The translations under genes were made by a program, and so were the position numbers. The notes beneath the pieces were generated by a model. It ran no database searches. It saw nothing but the letters and a program-made list of their open reading frames with translations, and had not been told where the DNA came from. Positions 8,684-16,777 of a stretch of 64,000 nt of DNA are shown here, piece after piece; the first letter of the stretch is position 1, and each line of letters begins with the position of its first letter. The DNA comes from RYN-133 sp963785425. GTDB lineage: Bacteria; Actinomycetota; Actinomycetes; Mycobacteriales; Jatrophihabitantaceae. The stretch spans positions 1,116,001 through 1,180,000 of the forward strand of contig CAWAVG010000004.1 of the NCBI GenBank assembly GCA_963785425.1, written 5' to 3'.

Positions 8684-8701
8684 GATCGAACATTTTCGAT
8701 C
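8684..8701. promoter_or_regulatory. Inverted repeat, probable regulator operator
   Basis: GATCGAA-CATT-TTCGATC has perfect 7-bp arms. It lies in the gap between the ArsR-like gene (minus) and the GGDEF-EAL gene (plus) and partly overlaps the next hexamer TAGCGT at 8703-8708. It lacks the C/G at the inner arm positions needed for a LexA box. One regulator could control both directions. Confidence 0.6.
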
Positions 8702-8812
8702 ATAGCGTAGGCAGGTGTGCATGGCAGCGTCGCAACGCGGGGTACCGGAGTCGGCGCCCTCACAAGAGTTGGTGATCTTCAGGTTTGTCCGCGCGTGCCG
8801 ATAAGGGCGGCT

Positions 8813-11059
8813 ATGGGACGGGCACGCACCACGGACGGCACGCGGGCGACCGCGGGCGTGTTCGGCGCGGTCGCGACCGTGGCGCTCGTGGTGGCCGTGG
8901 TGCTCGGTGAGTTGTTGCTGCTGTCCTTCGTCTATCACCGTGGCGACGACGTGCGCGGGCAACGACTGATCGCCATGCACCTGACCGGAGTGGTGCGGGC
9001 CGGCCTCGATCCGACGGCCGTCACGGCGGCGCGTGGCGACCTGCGACGTCTGGCCGACACGGGAGTGGCCGGCACCGATCTCGCGCCGCTGGACGCGGCC
9101 CTGCGAACGGGGCGCCCCGCGGCCGTGCGCGGCGCGGCGGGGGATCTGTTGAGCACGCTCGGCCGACGCTCGGAGCAGATCGACGACCAGGCCGACTTGA
9201 TCTACGTGGGGCTGTTGCTCGTCGCGTCCGTGGGTTGGATGGCCTGGTTCCGCCGGCTGGTCGCGCGGCACAAGGATCTGCAGCGGCGCATCACCGAACA
9301 GGACGCCCGGTCGCAGGGCGAACGCCGCCTGGCCGCCCTGGTGCACGGCTCGTCCGACGTCATTGCGGTGCTCGACGCCGACTCACGGATCTCGTTCGTG
9401 ACGCCGTCGGCACAGGCCGTGCTCGGCCGGCCGCCTGAGGAACTTGTCGGCCGGCTCTGGATCGAAGAGATTCTGCAGCCCGACGACGTCCCCGCCTTCG
9501 TGCAGTCCCTGGCCGGCCAGCGCACCGACGCCGCGGTCGCGATGCACGCACGGCACAGTGACGGGAGCACGCTGTACTTGGAAGGAACCCTGACGAACCT
9601 GCTCGGCGACGACGTCGTCGACGGGCTCGTGCTGACCGTGCGCGACATCACGGCACGCCGAGACATCGAGCAGCAGCTGTCGCACCACGCGTTCCACGAC
9701 GGGTTGACCGGTCTCGCCAACCGCCGGCTGTTCGCCGACCGTCTCGAACACGCGATGCAGCGACGCGACACCGGCGTCGTGGTCGTGTTCTTCGACCTGG
9801 ACGACTTCAAGAAGATCAATGACAGCCTGGGGCACGGCGTCGGCGACGCCGTGCTCGTCGAGATCGGTGCCCGCCTGGGACGGGTTCTGCGTCCCGAGGA
9901 CACGGCCGCGCGACTCGGCGGCGACGAGTTCGCGGTGCTGATGGAGGAGAGCGACCTGTCGCGTGCCGGGCTCGTGGCAGAGCGACTGCAGGCCGTGCTC
10001 GCCGAGCCCGTTGTGGTCGGCGAGACGCCGCACGCGGTCACCGCGAGCATCGGACTGGCATCGGCCGACGACTGCGCCACCTGGGAGGACGTACTGCGCA
10101 ACGCCGACGTGGCCATGTACCTCGCCAAGGAACGCGGCAAGGCAGGCATCGCCGTGTACGAGCCGGCCCTGCACGCCGAAGCGTTGGAACGAGTGCAACT
10201 GCAGGCCGACCTGCAGCGGGCCTTGCGCAACGACGAACTCGTGCTGCACTACCAGCCGGCCGTGGAGCTGCGGACGGGGCGCATCGTCGGCTTCGAGGCG
10301 CTGGTGCGCTGGGAACGTCCCGGCCACGGTCTGGTCGGGCCCGCCGACTTCATCCCCGAAGCAGAACGCAGCGGACTGATCGTGCCCCTCGGTGCATGGG
10401 TGCTGCGTACAGCCTGTCGCACGGCCGCCGCGCTGCAGTCCGAGCACGACCGGCCGACGATGTCGGTGAACGTGGCCGTCGAGCAACTCGATTGCGACGA
10501 TTTCGTGGCGATCGTCCTCGACGCCGTCGAGGATTCGGGACTGCCGCCGGACCGACTGTGTCTCGAGATCACCGAGTCGACGCTGATGCGCGATCTGCAT
10601 CGCGTGGTCGCGCGCCTCAACGCCCTGCGCGAGTACGGCGTGCGAATCGCGGTCGACGACTTCGGGACCGGCTACAGCTCGCTGTCGTACCTGGCGAAAC
10701 TTCCGGTCGACGTGCTCAAGGTCGACCGGTCCTTCGTCGAACGGGTCACGCTGAACGCGCAGGACGCCTCGGTGACGCAGGCGATTCTGACCATGAGCTC
10801 GGCGATGAACCTGACGACGATCGCCGAAGGCATCGAGAACACCCAGCAGGCCGTGTGGCTCGCCGCCGCCGAGTGCGCCATCGGCCAGGGGTTTCTCTGG
10901 TCCAAGGCCGTGCCGATCGCGGAGGCCACGGCCCTGCTGCATGACGCGCACTGGACGGCAACGGTGCCGCCGCCATTGCAGATCGTCGATCCCGTGGTGT
11001 CACCGCTTCAGCCGCGGGTGGACCAGCGCTCCGACGACCACGACGCCCGCGCCAGCTGA
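8813..11059 (+). CDS. Bifunctional diguanylate cyclase / c-di-GMP phosphodiesterase with PAS domain
   Basis: A 748-residue membrane protein. Two hydrophobic segments (about 17-40 and 129-147) bracket a short extracytoplasmic region; then come a PAS domain (about 185-290), GGDEF and EAL. The cyclase motif GGDEF is intact at 369-373. An RxxD inhibitory site (RPED) lies five residues before it, so product inhibition is expected. The EAL motif is intact at 495-497, with EITES, DDFGTGYSS and KVDRSF also present. Start ATG 8813 has AAGGGCGG upstream; GTG 8717, which follows TAGCGT, is an alternative. Confidence 0.92.
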   Translation: MGRARTTDGTRATAGVFGAVATVALVVAVVLGELLLLSFVYHRGDDVRGQRLIAMHLTGVVRAGLDPTAVTAARGDLRRLADTGVAGTDLAPLDAALRTGRPAAVRGAAGDLLSTLGRRSEQIDDQADLIYVGLLLVASVGWMAWFRRLVARHKDLQRRITEQDARSQGERRLAALVHGSSDVIAVLDADSRISFVTPSAQAVLGRPPEELVGRLWIEEILQPDDVPAFVQSLAGQRTDAAVAMHARHSDGSTLYLEGTLTNLLGDDVVDGLVLTVRDITARRDIEQQLSHHAFHDGLTGLANRRLFADRLEHAMQRRDTGVVVVFFDLDDFKKINDSLGHGVGDAVLVEIGARLGRVLRPEDTAARLGGDEFAVLMEESDLSRAGLVAERLQAVLAEPVVVGETPHAVTASIGLASADDCATWEDVLRNADVAMYLAKERGKAGIAVYEPALHAEALERVQLQADLQRALRNDELVLHYQPAVELRTGRIVGFEALVRWERPGHGLVGPADFIPEAERSGLIVPLGAWVLRTACRTAAALQSEHDRPTMSVNVAVEQLDCDDFVAIVLDAVEDSGLPPDRLCLEITESTLMRDLHRVVARLNALREYGVRIAVDDFGTGYSSLSYLAKLPVDVLKVDRSFVERVTLNAQDASVTQAILTMSSAMNLTTIAEGIENTQQAVWLAAAECAIGQGFLWSKAVPIAEATALLHDAHWTATVPPPLQIVDPVVSPLQPRVDQRSDDHDARAS

Positions 11060-11153
11060 CGCGGCCTGCCATCGCCGCGACACGGCCAGCACGAGCACCC
11101 ACAGCCAGCTCGACCCGCGCAGGATCGCGTACGGCCGCGTAGCCTGGTGCGCC

Positions 11154-11609
11154 ATGCCCAGCGTGCTTCTTGTCCACCACACCGTCTCGCCGGCGACGCA
11201 GGAGCTGCTCGAGGCGGCGATCGCCGGCACGTCGGCCGAGGGTCTCGAGGAGGTGGAGGTCGTGGTGCGGGCGGCCCTGGGGGCGACGGTGCCGGACGTG
11301 CTCGTCGCGGACGCGTTCGTGCTCGGCACGCCGGCCAATATCGGGTACCTGTCGGGAGCGATGAAGCACTTTTTCGACACCGTCTACTACCCGACGCTGA
11401 CGGCGAAGGTCGGCGCCCCCTACGGGCTCTACGTGCACGGCAACCTCGGCACCGAGGCGGCGGTGCGGGCGGCCGAAGCGATCACCAAGGGCATGGGCTG
11501 GCAGCGTGTGCACGAGCCCGTCGTCGTGTCCGGCGCGCCGGACAAGGACGACCGCGAGGCCGTGTGGGACCTCGCCGCGACCGTGTGTGCGGCGCTTCTG
11601 TCGGCTTGA
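11154..11609 (+). CDS. Flavodoxin / NADPH-dependent FMN reductase-like protein
   Basis: A 151-residue flavodoxin-fold protein. The phosphate-binding strand is MPSVLLVHHTVSPATQEL; the FMN-contact loop is LGTPANIGYLSGAMKHFFD, and a second loop is YVHGNLGTEAA. It is a likely flavoprotein with unknown partner. ATG 11154 is preceded by TAGCCT (11140-11145) with 8 nt between, consistent with leaderless expression. It stands alone after the c-di-GMP gene. Confidence 0.8.
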   Translation: MPSVLLVHHTVSPATQELLEAAIAGTSAEGLEEVEVVVRAALGATVPDVLVADAFVLGTPANIGYLSGAMKHFFDTVYYPTLTAKVGAPYGLYVHGNLGTEAAVRAAEAITKGMGWQRVHEPVVVSGAPDKDDREAVWDLAATVCAALLSA

Positions 11610-11670
11610 CCGTTCGGCAACGGCAGCTTCTGACGTCGTCCAGGTCGAGAGACGGGAAGCTTCGACGAGT

Positions 11671-11902
11671 TGGTCGATCCAGGACGTGACGCGGCTGTGC
11701 GGCGTGACTGCCCGGACTCTGCGCCATTACGACGCGATCGGCTGCTGCGCCCGCACCTGACCATCGCTCACCTCGAGAAAGGAGTGGCCATGCCGGAGGA
11801 GGAGATCTTAACGGGCTGCGGTTCACACCGGAAGAGATCGACGAGCTGGAGGCGCAGGCGCGCAACCGCGAGGGCTGCCGAGGCGCGCCTACGCACGTCA
11901 TG
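11671..11902 (+). pseudogene. Remnant of a MerR-family regulator
   Basis: Pieces of a TipA-like MerR protein appear in successive frames. WSIQDVTRLCGVTARTLRHY starts at 11671 and is a clear MerR helix-turn-helix; a shift then gives LLRPHLTIAHLEKGVAMPEE, and another gives LNGLRFTPEEIDELEAQARN. The wing, the dimerisation helix and most of the effector domain are missing, so this is a deleted and frameshifted relic rather than one sequencing error. It fills most of the 400-bp gap from 11610 to 12011. Confidence 0.75.
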
Positions 11903-12011
11903 AGTACGGGTAGGGATGTCGCCGGGCCCGAGTTAGGTGATTCTCCCGAGGCAGCGGGACCCCTTAGCTCCCTAGCGTCGAGTCCATCAACGACGCACCC
12001 GAGGAGCCGTC

Positions 12012-12128
12012 ATGACCCACCCGATCATCACCACCGCACTCATCGCCGATCGCCAGGCAGAACTGCGCGCGCTCGCCCGTCGTACCCCGCGGCGCAAGCA
12101 CTCCGAGCGGCGCCATCGAGGCGCCTGA
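12012..12128 (+). CDS. Small basic protein (38 aa), micro-ORF 1
   Basis: A short Arg-rich reading frame (MTHPIITTALIADRQAELRA and a C-terminus with many Arg). It has a strong ribosome-binding site, GAGGAG, 5 nt before ATG. The second micro-ORF 78 nt downstream has nearly the same 5' context. Tiny basic proteins with a helical ADRxAELR-like core occur in many actinobacteria and have no known function. The coding assignment rests on the ribosome-binding site and the pairing. Confidence 0.6.
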   Translation: MTHPIITTALIADRQAELRALARRTPRRKHSERRHRGA

Positions 12129-12205
12129 TCCCTGCCCGGACAGCAGGTATCAGACGAGCGTCGCGCTTCTCCTGACTGTGCGAGAACCTCACCCAGGGAG
12201 CCGTC

Positions 12206-12334
12206 ATGTTGCCGCTGAGCGTCACCTCCGCATTCGATGCAGCGCGCCGGTCCGACCGCCGCCGGCGCACGGAACGTACCGCGCGCGCCGACCTCGTGCG
12301 GACGCAGCGCGCCGAGCGCCGAAGTCGCCGCTAG
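12206..12334 (+). CDS. Small basic protein (42 aa), micro-ORF 2
   Basis: The second Arg-rich micro-ORF (MLPLSVTSAFDAARRSDRRR and an Arg-rich tail). The stretch leading into the ATG differs from that of micro-ORF 1 at only about two positions (CACCC-purine-rich-GGAGCCGTCATG), so the two look like duplicated expression units whose proteins have diverged. Both point toward the 3' end of imuB. No function is inferred. Confidence 0.55.
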   Translation: MLPLSVTSAFDAARRSDRRRRTERTARADLVRTQRAERRSRR

Positions 12335-12451
12335 TCGTCTCGACCGCCGCGAAGGCTTCCGAGGGGAATCTTCTGCTGTGGCAGCGGATTGTTTTCGAGT
12401 GCGACCTCCGGCTGCCGGCTTGCCACCTTGTTCCGGCACCAGCAGGGGTCG

Positions 12452-14014
12452 TCAGTCGTACACGGCGTCGACGGTCCATGAGCCGGCCGGCATGGTGCCG
12501 CTGACCAGGTACGCCCGGCCGCGGACGTCCACCACCTGGCAGCGCACCACCTGCCGTGCGGCCGTCGCCGACCACCAGCGTTCGTCGACCGGCCACGGCC
12601 CGGCCCAGGACGAGACCGCCACCGGTTTCTCGTCGCCGATCGCGAACAGCGCCGGCGGGGCCGGCATCGCACCGCGCACGGTCACCACGACCGTGCGGCC
12701 GCCGGCATCGAGCAGGTGCGCCGCCCGCGGCGGGTCGAGCAGCACCGACGGGGCGGGTGCCGGCAACGCCCCCGGCCACGGCTGCTCGGGCGAGCGGATC
12801 GCCTCCGGCTCGTCGCCCCACGGCACCAACCTCGTGCGCTGTGCCGGGTCGCGTCCGCCGTCGAGCACCGGGGCGAGCACGGAACCGTGCCCCAGCAACG
12901 TCTGCACCCTGGCCAGCGCGCGGTGCGCGCGCTCGTCCTCGGCTCCCGAACCGCCCCACAGCGACTGTTGATGCGCTCCGGTCGGCACCGCCTCGACAGG
13001 GACGAGCCGCAGCCGGGTGATGCCGCCGGTCGGGCGATCGGTGCGCGAGAGCCACCCCTCCAGCTGCCAACGCACCCGGTCGAGGACGTCGACCGCGCCG
13101 AGCACGCCGGCATGTCGCCACCGCCGTACGGTCTCCTCGCCGTTCTCGGACAGCACCTGCAGTTCGAGGCAGGTGCAGGCGAGCCCGTGGGCGCCGAGTT
13201 CACCGACGAACTGCTCGGCCGAACTGCGTGCGCTGAAGGCCACCGTGTCGACCCGGTCGACCGGCGGCTCAAGATCGAGGGTCACCTCGAACTCGGCGGG
13301 CGGTCGCCGGGCCGCCACCGGGCGGTCGTCGGCACCGCCGGCCTGGCGATGCGCCCAGGCGCCCGCCGGCCCGAACCGGGCGAGCACGTCGCGCGCCGGG
13401 AGGGCGGCGAACCCGCCGAGGGTGTGGATGCCCAGGCGGCGCAGGAGGTCGACCAGCGGCGACGTGCCTGACGGGTCGAGGGTCTCGATCGGCAGGTCGG
13501 CCAGGAAGGCTCCCGAGGCGCCGGGGTCCAGGATCACACCGCGCCGCGCCGACTGCTCGGCAGCGAACGCACCGTCGGCGATGCCGATCAGAACGTCGGC
13601 GCCGCCGAGCTGCGGCAGGCCCATCACCGCTCGCGACAACGCGTGCACGACTCCGGTCTCGCCGCCGAAGTAGCGCGACGGGCCCCGCACGTTGATCGCG
13701 GCCAGTCCTGGGCGGGTGATCTCGACGCCCGGAGCGATCGACTCCAACCCGGCCACGACCGGTTCGAAGATGCGCGCCTCGGCAGCCTCGTTGCGCGCCA
13801 GCACGGCAAGGTCGGGGCAGCGCGCCTGGGCCTCGCGGCGCCGCAGCCCGCGCCGCACGCCCGCCGAGCGTGCCGAGTACGAACACGCCATGATCGTGTT
13901 GCCGTGCAGCACCGCGATCGGGGCGTCGGCGGACAGCCCCGCCTCGAGCCGGACTGTCGTGACGGGCCAGTCCGGGCACCACACCGCGATCATGCGAGGC
14001 GGTGCGTCAACCAT
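12452..14014 (-). CDS. imuB: ImuB, inactive Y-family polymerase adaptor of the mutasome
   Basis: A 520-residue DinB/ImuB-type protein that bridges DnaE2 to the sliding clamp. The N-terminus MIAVWCPDWPV replaces the metal-binding aspartates of active Y-family polymerases, as expected for ImuB. A clamp-binding motif QQSLWGG lies at residues 349-355. Palm, fingers and little-finger-like regions are full length. Start ATG 14014 is 10 nt from the LexA box; ATG 13993 is also possible. Unlike the usual imuA'-imuB operon, imuA' is 10.5 kb away. Confidence 0.92.
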   Translation of the reverse strand: MVDAPPRMIAVWCPDWPVTTVRLEAGLSADAPIAVLHGNTIMACSYSARSAGVRRGLRRREAQARCPDLAVLARNEAAEARIFEPVVAGLESIAPGVEITRPGLAAINVRGPSRYFGGETGVVHALSRAVMGLPQLGGADVLIGIADGAFAAEQSARRGVILDPGASGAFLADLPIETLDPSGTSPLVDLLRRLGIHTLGGFAALPARDVLARFGPAGAWAHRQAGGADDRPVAARRPPAEFEVTLDLEPPVDRVDTVAFSARSSAEQFVGELGAHGLACTCLELQVLSENGEETVRRWRHAGVLGAVDVLDRVRWQLEGWLSRTDRPTGGITRLRLVPVEAVPTGAHQQSLWGGSGAEDERAHRALARVQTLLGHGSVLAPVLDGGRDPAQRTRLVPWGDEPEAIRSPEQPWPGALPAPAPSVLLDPPRAAHLLDAGGRTVVVTVRGAMPAPPALFAIGDEKPVAVSSWAGPWPVDERWWSATAARQVVRCQVVDVRGRAYLVSGTMPAGSWTVDAVYD

Positions 14015-14024
14015 CCTGCCAGTA

Positions 14025-14040
14025 TCGAAGACGCGTTCGA
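14025..14040 (-). promoter_or_regulatory. LexA (SOS) box of imuB
   Basis: TCGAAGACGCGTTCGA has one mismatch to TCGAAC-N4-GTTCGA. It is exactly 10 nt upstream of ATG 14014. The minus-strand hexamer GATACT ends 6 nt before the start codon and overlaps the box edge, giving the same layout as dnaE2 and imuA'. Confidence 0.88.
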
Positions 14041-14054
14041 TATTTGCAACGTGC

Positions 14055-14585
14055 TCAGCAGACGAACACCGACCAGCAGAGCTCGTTGCGCAGCCGTTGG
14101 TCGTCGAGCACGAGGTCACGGATCCGGTCGGGGAGCCGGTCGCGCTGCCAGCGACACTCCCGTCGTCCGGCAGCCCCGGCCTCGCCCGGCGCGGCGGCAG
14201 CGCGAACGGCCTTGATCGCATAGGCGGCCGCGCCGAGTTCGTGCGCGGCGACGTGCGCCACGGCGCCGGCTTGTCCGGCGGCGTACGCCGCGAACCGCGG
14301 CACCCCGTGCAGGTCCCGGGCGGCACCCATGGCGTGCCCGCCGGCGGCGCGCGACTGCATCATCCGCACCTCACCGCGCACCCACGCCCGGGCGTGCTCG
14401 ATCGCCTGCCGTGGGCGCAGGTCGCCGGGTGCCGCGGCCTCGAACAGGCCCAGCACGTGCTCGGCGCAGGTCGCGGCCCACAGCGCGAGCAGGTGATGAT
14501 CGGAGTCGGTGAGGGTGCCGCCCCGACGGATCGTGACGAATCGCAAATCGCGCACCTTCGGAAGGATCACGGTGCCATCCTGCAC
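14055..14585 (-). CDS. Imm-5-like putative immunity protein
   Basis: A 176-residue helical protein. It contains DSDHHLLALWAATCAEHVL, then ARAWVRGEVRM, then VAHVAAHELGAAAYAIKAV. This pattern matches proteins annotated as putative immunity (Imm-5-like) that are widespread outside toxin loci. No toxin gene is adjacent, so an immunity role is only nominal. GTG 14585 lies 2 nt from the divergent methyltransferase start; the internal GTG at 14568 is a plausible alternative. Confidence 0.7.
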   Translation of the reverse strand: MQDGTVILPKVRDLRFVTIRRGGTLTDSDHHLLALWAATCAEHVLGLFEAAAPGDLRPRQAIEHARAWVRGEVRMMQSRAAGGHAMGAARDLHGVPRFAAYAAGQAGAVAHVAAHELGAAAYAIKAVRAAAAPGEAGAAGRRECRWQRDRLPDRIRDLVLDDQRLRNELCWSVFVC

Positions 14586-14587
14586 TC

Positions 14588-15364
14588 GTGCGCGATTTCG
14601 ACGACCTGGTCGACGAGGCGGCAGCCGCCGACGTCTCCGGGTGGGAGTTCAGCTGGCTGGACGGCCGTGCCACCGAACAGCGCCCGCCGTGGGGCTACTC
14701 CGCCCTGCTCGCCGACCGCCTCCCGAAGGCCTCGTCCGCGCTCGATCTCGACACCGGCGGCGGGGAGATCATCGCCGCGCTGCCCCGGCTCCCGCGGCGG
14801 ATGGTGGTCACCGAGAGCTGGCCCGCGAACCTGGCGATCGCCCGGTCGCGGCTCGAACCCCGCGGCGTCCAGGTCGTCGCCACCGAACCCCGCGCGCCGC
14901 TGCCCTTCGCCGACGCGAGTTTCGACCTCGTGACGAGCCGGCACCCCGTCGATCCCGACTGGTCCGAGATCGCCCGCGTGCTCGTTCCCGGCGGCAGCTA
15001 CGTCGCGCAGCACGTGGGCTCGTCCTCGGCCGTCGAGCTCATCGAGTACTTCCTCGGGCCCTACCCGGCCGCCGACGACGGGCGCGACCCGTACACCGAG
15101 TCGCGCGAGGCGGCTGCGGCCGGGCTGACCATAGTGGATCTCCGGACCGCGCGCTGCCGCATGGAGTTCCATGACATCGGCGCGGTGGTCTACATCCTGC
15201 GCAAGTGCGTCTGGTGGATTCCTGACTTCACAGTCCAGCGCTACCTCGACACGCTGCGGCGCCTCGACGAGCAGTTGCGCACGGACGGCCCGTTCGTCGC
15301 GCACTCCACCCGGCACCTCATCGAGGCCGTCCGTCAGTCGCCCAGCTCGAGCAATGCGAGGTAG
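14588..15364 (+). CDS. Class I SAM-dependent methyltransferase
   Basis: A 258-residue Rossmann-fold methyltransferase. Motif I is degenerate (ALDLDTGGGEI), followed by VTESWPANLAIA, FDLVTSRHPV and VLVPGGSYVAQ. The substrate is not predictable. It starts at GTG 14588, with only two bases between its start codon and that of the divergent gene. Its last 31 bp overlap the convergent gene that ends at 15334. Confidence 0.85.
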   Translation: MRDFDDLVDEAAAADVSGWEFSWLDGRATEQRPPWGYSALLADRLPKASSALDLDTGGGEIIAALPRLPRRMVVTESWPANLAIARSRLEPRGVQVVATEPRAPLPFADASFDLVTSRHPVDPDWSEIARVLVPGGSYVAQHVGSSSAVELIEYFLGPYPAADDGRDPYTESREAAAAGLTIVDLRTARCRMEFHDIGAVVYILRKCVWWIPDFTVQRYLDTLRRLDEQLRTDGPFVAHSTRHLIEAVRQSPSSSNAR

Positions 15365-15657
15365 ACCCGGCGCGACGATTCACAGAGACGCGCGCAGAGG
15401 TCGTCGATGTCGCGGCCCTCGACTGCGGGGACGAAAACCACGCCCCGCCGGTTGATGTTGAAACCGTCGGCGGCCACGATCTGCTGTGCGGCGTCGAACC
15501 ACGCGCGGCGCTTGCCTGCCAGCTCGACCGCGGCGCCGTCGTCGCTCAGGTCGTAGCGATGCCGCCGTCGGCGCGCCCGGATCAGCACCGGCTCGCCGGA
15601 GCGGTAGGTGGCGCCGCAATCGACGAGGGTCTCGCTGTCCGTCTCGAGCACGAGCAC
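15334..15657 (-). CDS. Conserved hypothetical protein, 107 aa
   Basis: A small soluble protein opening LVLETDSETLVDCGATYRSG. The body is mixed alpha/beta, with RRRRHRYDLSDDGAAVELAG and GVVFVPAVEGRDIDDLCARL. I do not recognise the family. The GTG start at 15657 has CATACT 6 nt upstream (a weak leaderless -10). Its 3' end overlaps the methyltransferase gene on the other strand by 31 bp, which may influence expression of either. Confidence 0.6.
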   Translation of the reverse strand: MLVLETDSETLVDCGATYRSGEPVLIRARRRRHRYDLSDDGAAVELAGKRRAWFDAAQQIVAADGFNINRRGVVFVPAVEGRDIDDLCARLCESSRRVYLALLELGD

Positions 15658-15678
15658 CCGCCCAGTATGGGTCCGCGC

Positions 15679-16050
15679 TCACGTCTCCAGCCAGAGGCAG
15701 AACGGGTGACCGGCCGGGTCGACGCAGACCCGCACGTCGTCCTGCGGCTGGAACTCGGCGAGCGTGGCCCCGCACTCCACCGCGTGGCGAACCGCGCTGT
15801 CGAGGTCGCGCACCGCGATCTCGAGGTGCAACTGCATCTGCTGATCGCCCGGACCGGCCGGCCATACCGGCGCGACGTAGCCGTCCTCCTGCTGGCAGGA
15901 CAGTGCGACGCCGCCCTCGGGATTGCGCACGATGACGAAGCCGGGCTCCTCGTGCCCGATCCGCCAGCCGAGCAGGCGCTCGTAGAAGCGGGCGAGCGCC
16001 GCCGGATCGGGGGCGCCGATGTTGACGGTGCTGAATCGCAAGCCGTTCAT
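15679..16050 (-). CDS. VOC family protein (glyoxalase/bleomycin-resistance fold)
   Basis: A 123-residue protein with two beta-alpha-beta-beta-beta modules. Key segments are STVNIGAPDPAALARFYERL, LHLEIAVRDLDSAVRHAV and VCVDPAGHPFCLW. The likely metal ligands are the His in LHLEIAV and the Glu or His near the C-terminus. Function unknown. It is divergent from an alpha/beta hydrolase with a 28-bp gap. Confidence 0.88.
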   Translation of the reverse strand: MNGLRFSTVNIGAPDPAALARFYERLLGWRIGHEEPGFVIVRNPEGGVALSCQQEDGYVAPVWPAGPGDQQMQLHLEIAVRDLDSAVRHAVECGATLAEFQPQDDVRVCVDPAGHPFCLWLET

Positions 16051-16078
16051 GGTCGGCAGTGTTCCCTAGGGTGACGAC

Positions 16079-16753
16079 ATGACCACCTACGTGTTGATCC
16101 CCGGCGCCGGTGGCGCCGCCTGGTACTGGAGCCGGGTTGCACCATTGCTCGAATCGGCCGGGCACCGCGCGGTCGCCGTCGACCTGCCTGGCGACGACGA
16201 GTCGGCCGGACTGCCCGAGTACGCCGACCTCACGATCGCCGCTGCCGCCGGTGCCGACGACATCGCGCTGGTCGCGCAGTCGATGGGCGGCTTCACCGCC
16301 GCCGAGGTCTGTGCCCGGATCAGCGTCCGCGGGGTGGTGTTCGTGAACGCGATGATCCCGAAACCTGGCGAGTCTCCCGACGAATGGTGGTCCGACGTCG
16401 ATTCGGAGTCCGCGCGCGTCGCCGCGGCGCAGGTCAACGGCTACGACACCGAGATGAGCCTCGAGACCTACTTCCTGCACGACGTCGGTCCGGAGGTTGC
16501 GGCCGAGGGCGAGCCGTACCAGCGCGACGAGGCTCAGATCGCGTTCGAAGGACGGTGCTCGCTGCAGAAGTGGCCCGATGTCCCGATCCGCGTGCTCGCC
16601 GGTGCCGACGACCGGTTCTTCCCGGTCGACCTCCAGCGTCGCGTCGCGGTCGAACGTCTCGGCGTCGAGGCCGATGTGCTGCCCGGCGGGCACCTGATCG
16701 CGCTGTCGAACGCACCCGCCCTCGCCCAGTATCTGCTCGCGGCTAACGGTTAG
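16079..16753 (+). CDS. Alpha/beta fold hydrolase
   Basis: A 224-residue serine hydrolase. It shows the oxyanion loop IPGAGGAAWYW, the nucleophile elbow AQSMGG near residue 67, the acid in AGADDRFFP and the histidine in PGGHLIAL. The family resembles small esterases and methylesterases; the substrate is unknown. TAGGGT (16067-16072) lies 6 nt before ATG, a leaderless signature. Confidence 0.88.
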   Translation: MTTYVLIPGAGGAAWYWSRVAPLLESAGHRAVAVDLPGDDESAGLPEYADLTIAAAAGADDIALVAQSMGGFTAAEVCARISVRGVVFVNAMIPKPGESPDEWWSDVDSESARVAAAQVNGYDTEMSLETYFLHDVGPEVAAEGEPYQRDEAQIAFEGRCSLQKWPDVPIRVLAGADDRFFPVDLQRRVAVERLGVEADVLPGGHLIALSNAPALAQYLLAANG

Positions 16754-16777
16754 GCGCTGACCCATAGGCTTGGACGA

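Noticed and set aside
8684..8701. Possible fourth LexA box
   Set aside because: GATCGAA-CATT-TTCGATC lacks the required inner C and G of TCGAAC-N4-GTTCGA and the 10-nt spacing to a start; treated as a different operator.
14055..14585. Toxin-immunity locus
   Set aside because: The Imm-5-like protein has no adjacent toxin or secretion gene, and the family is common outside such loci.
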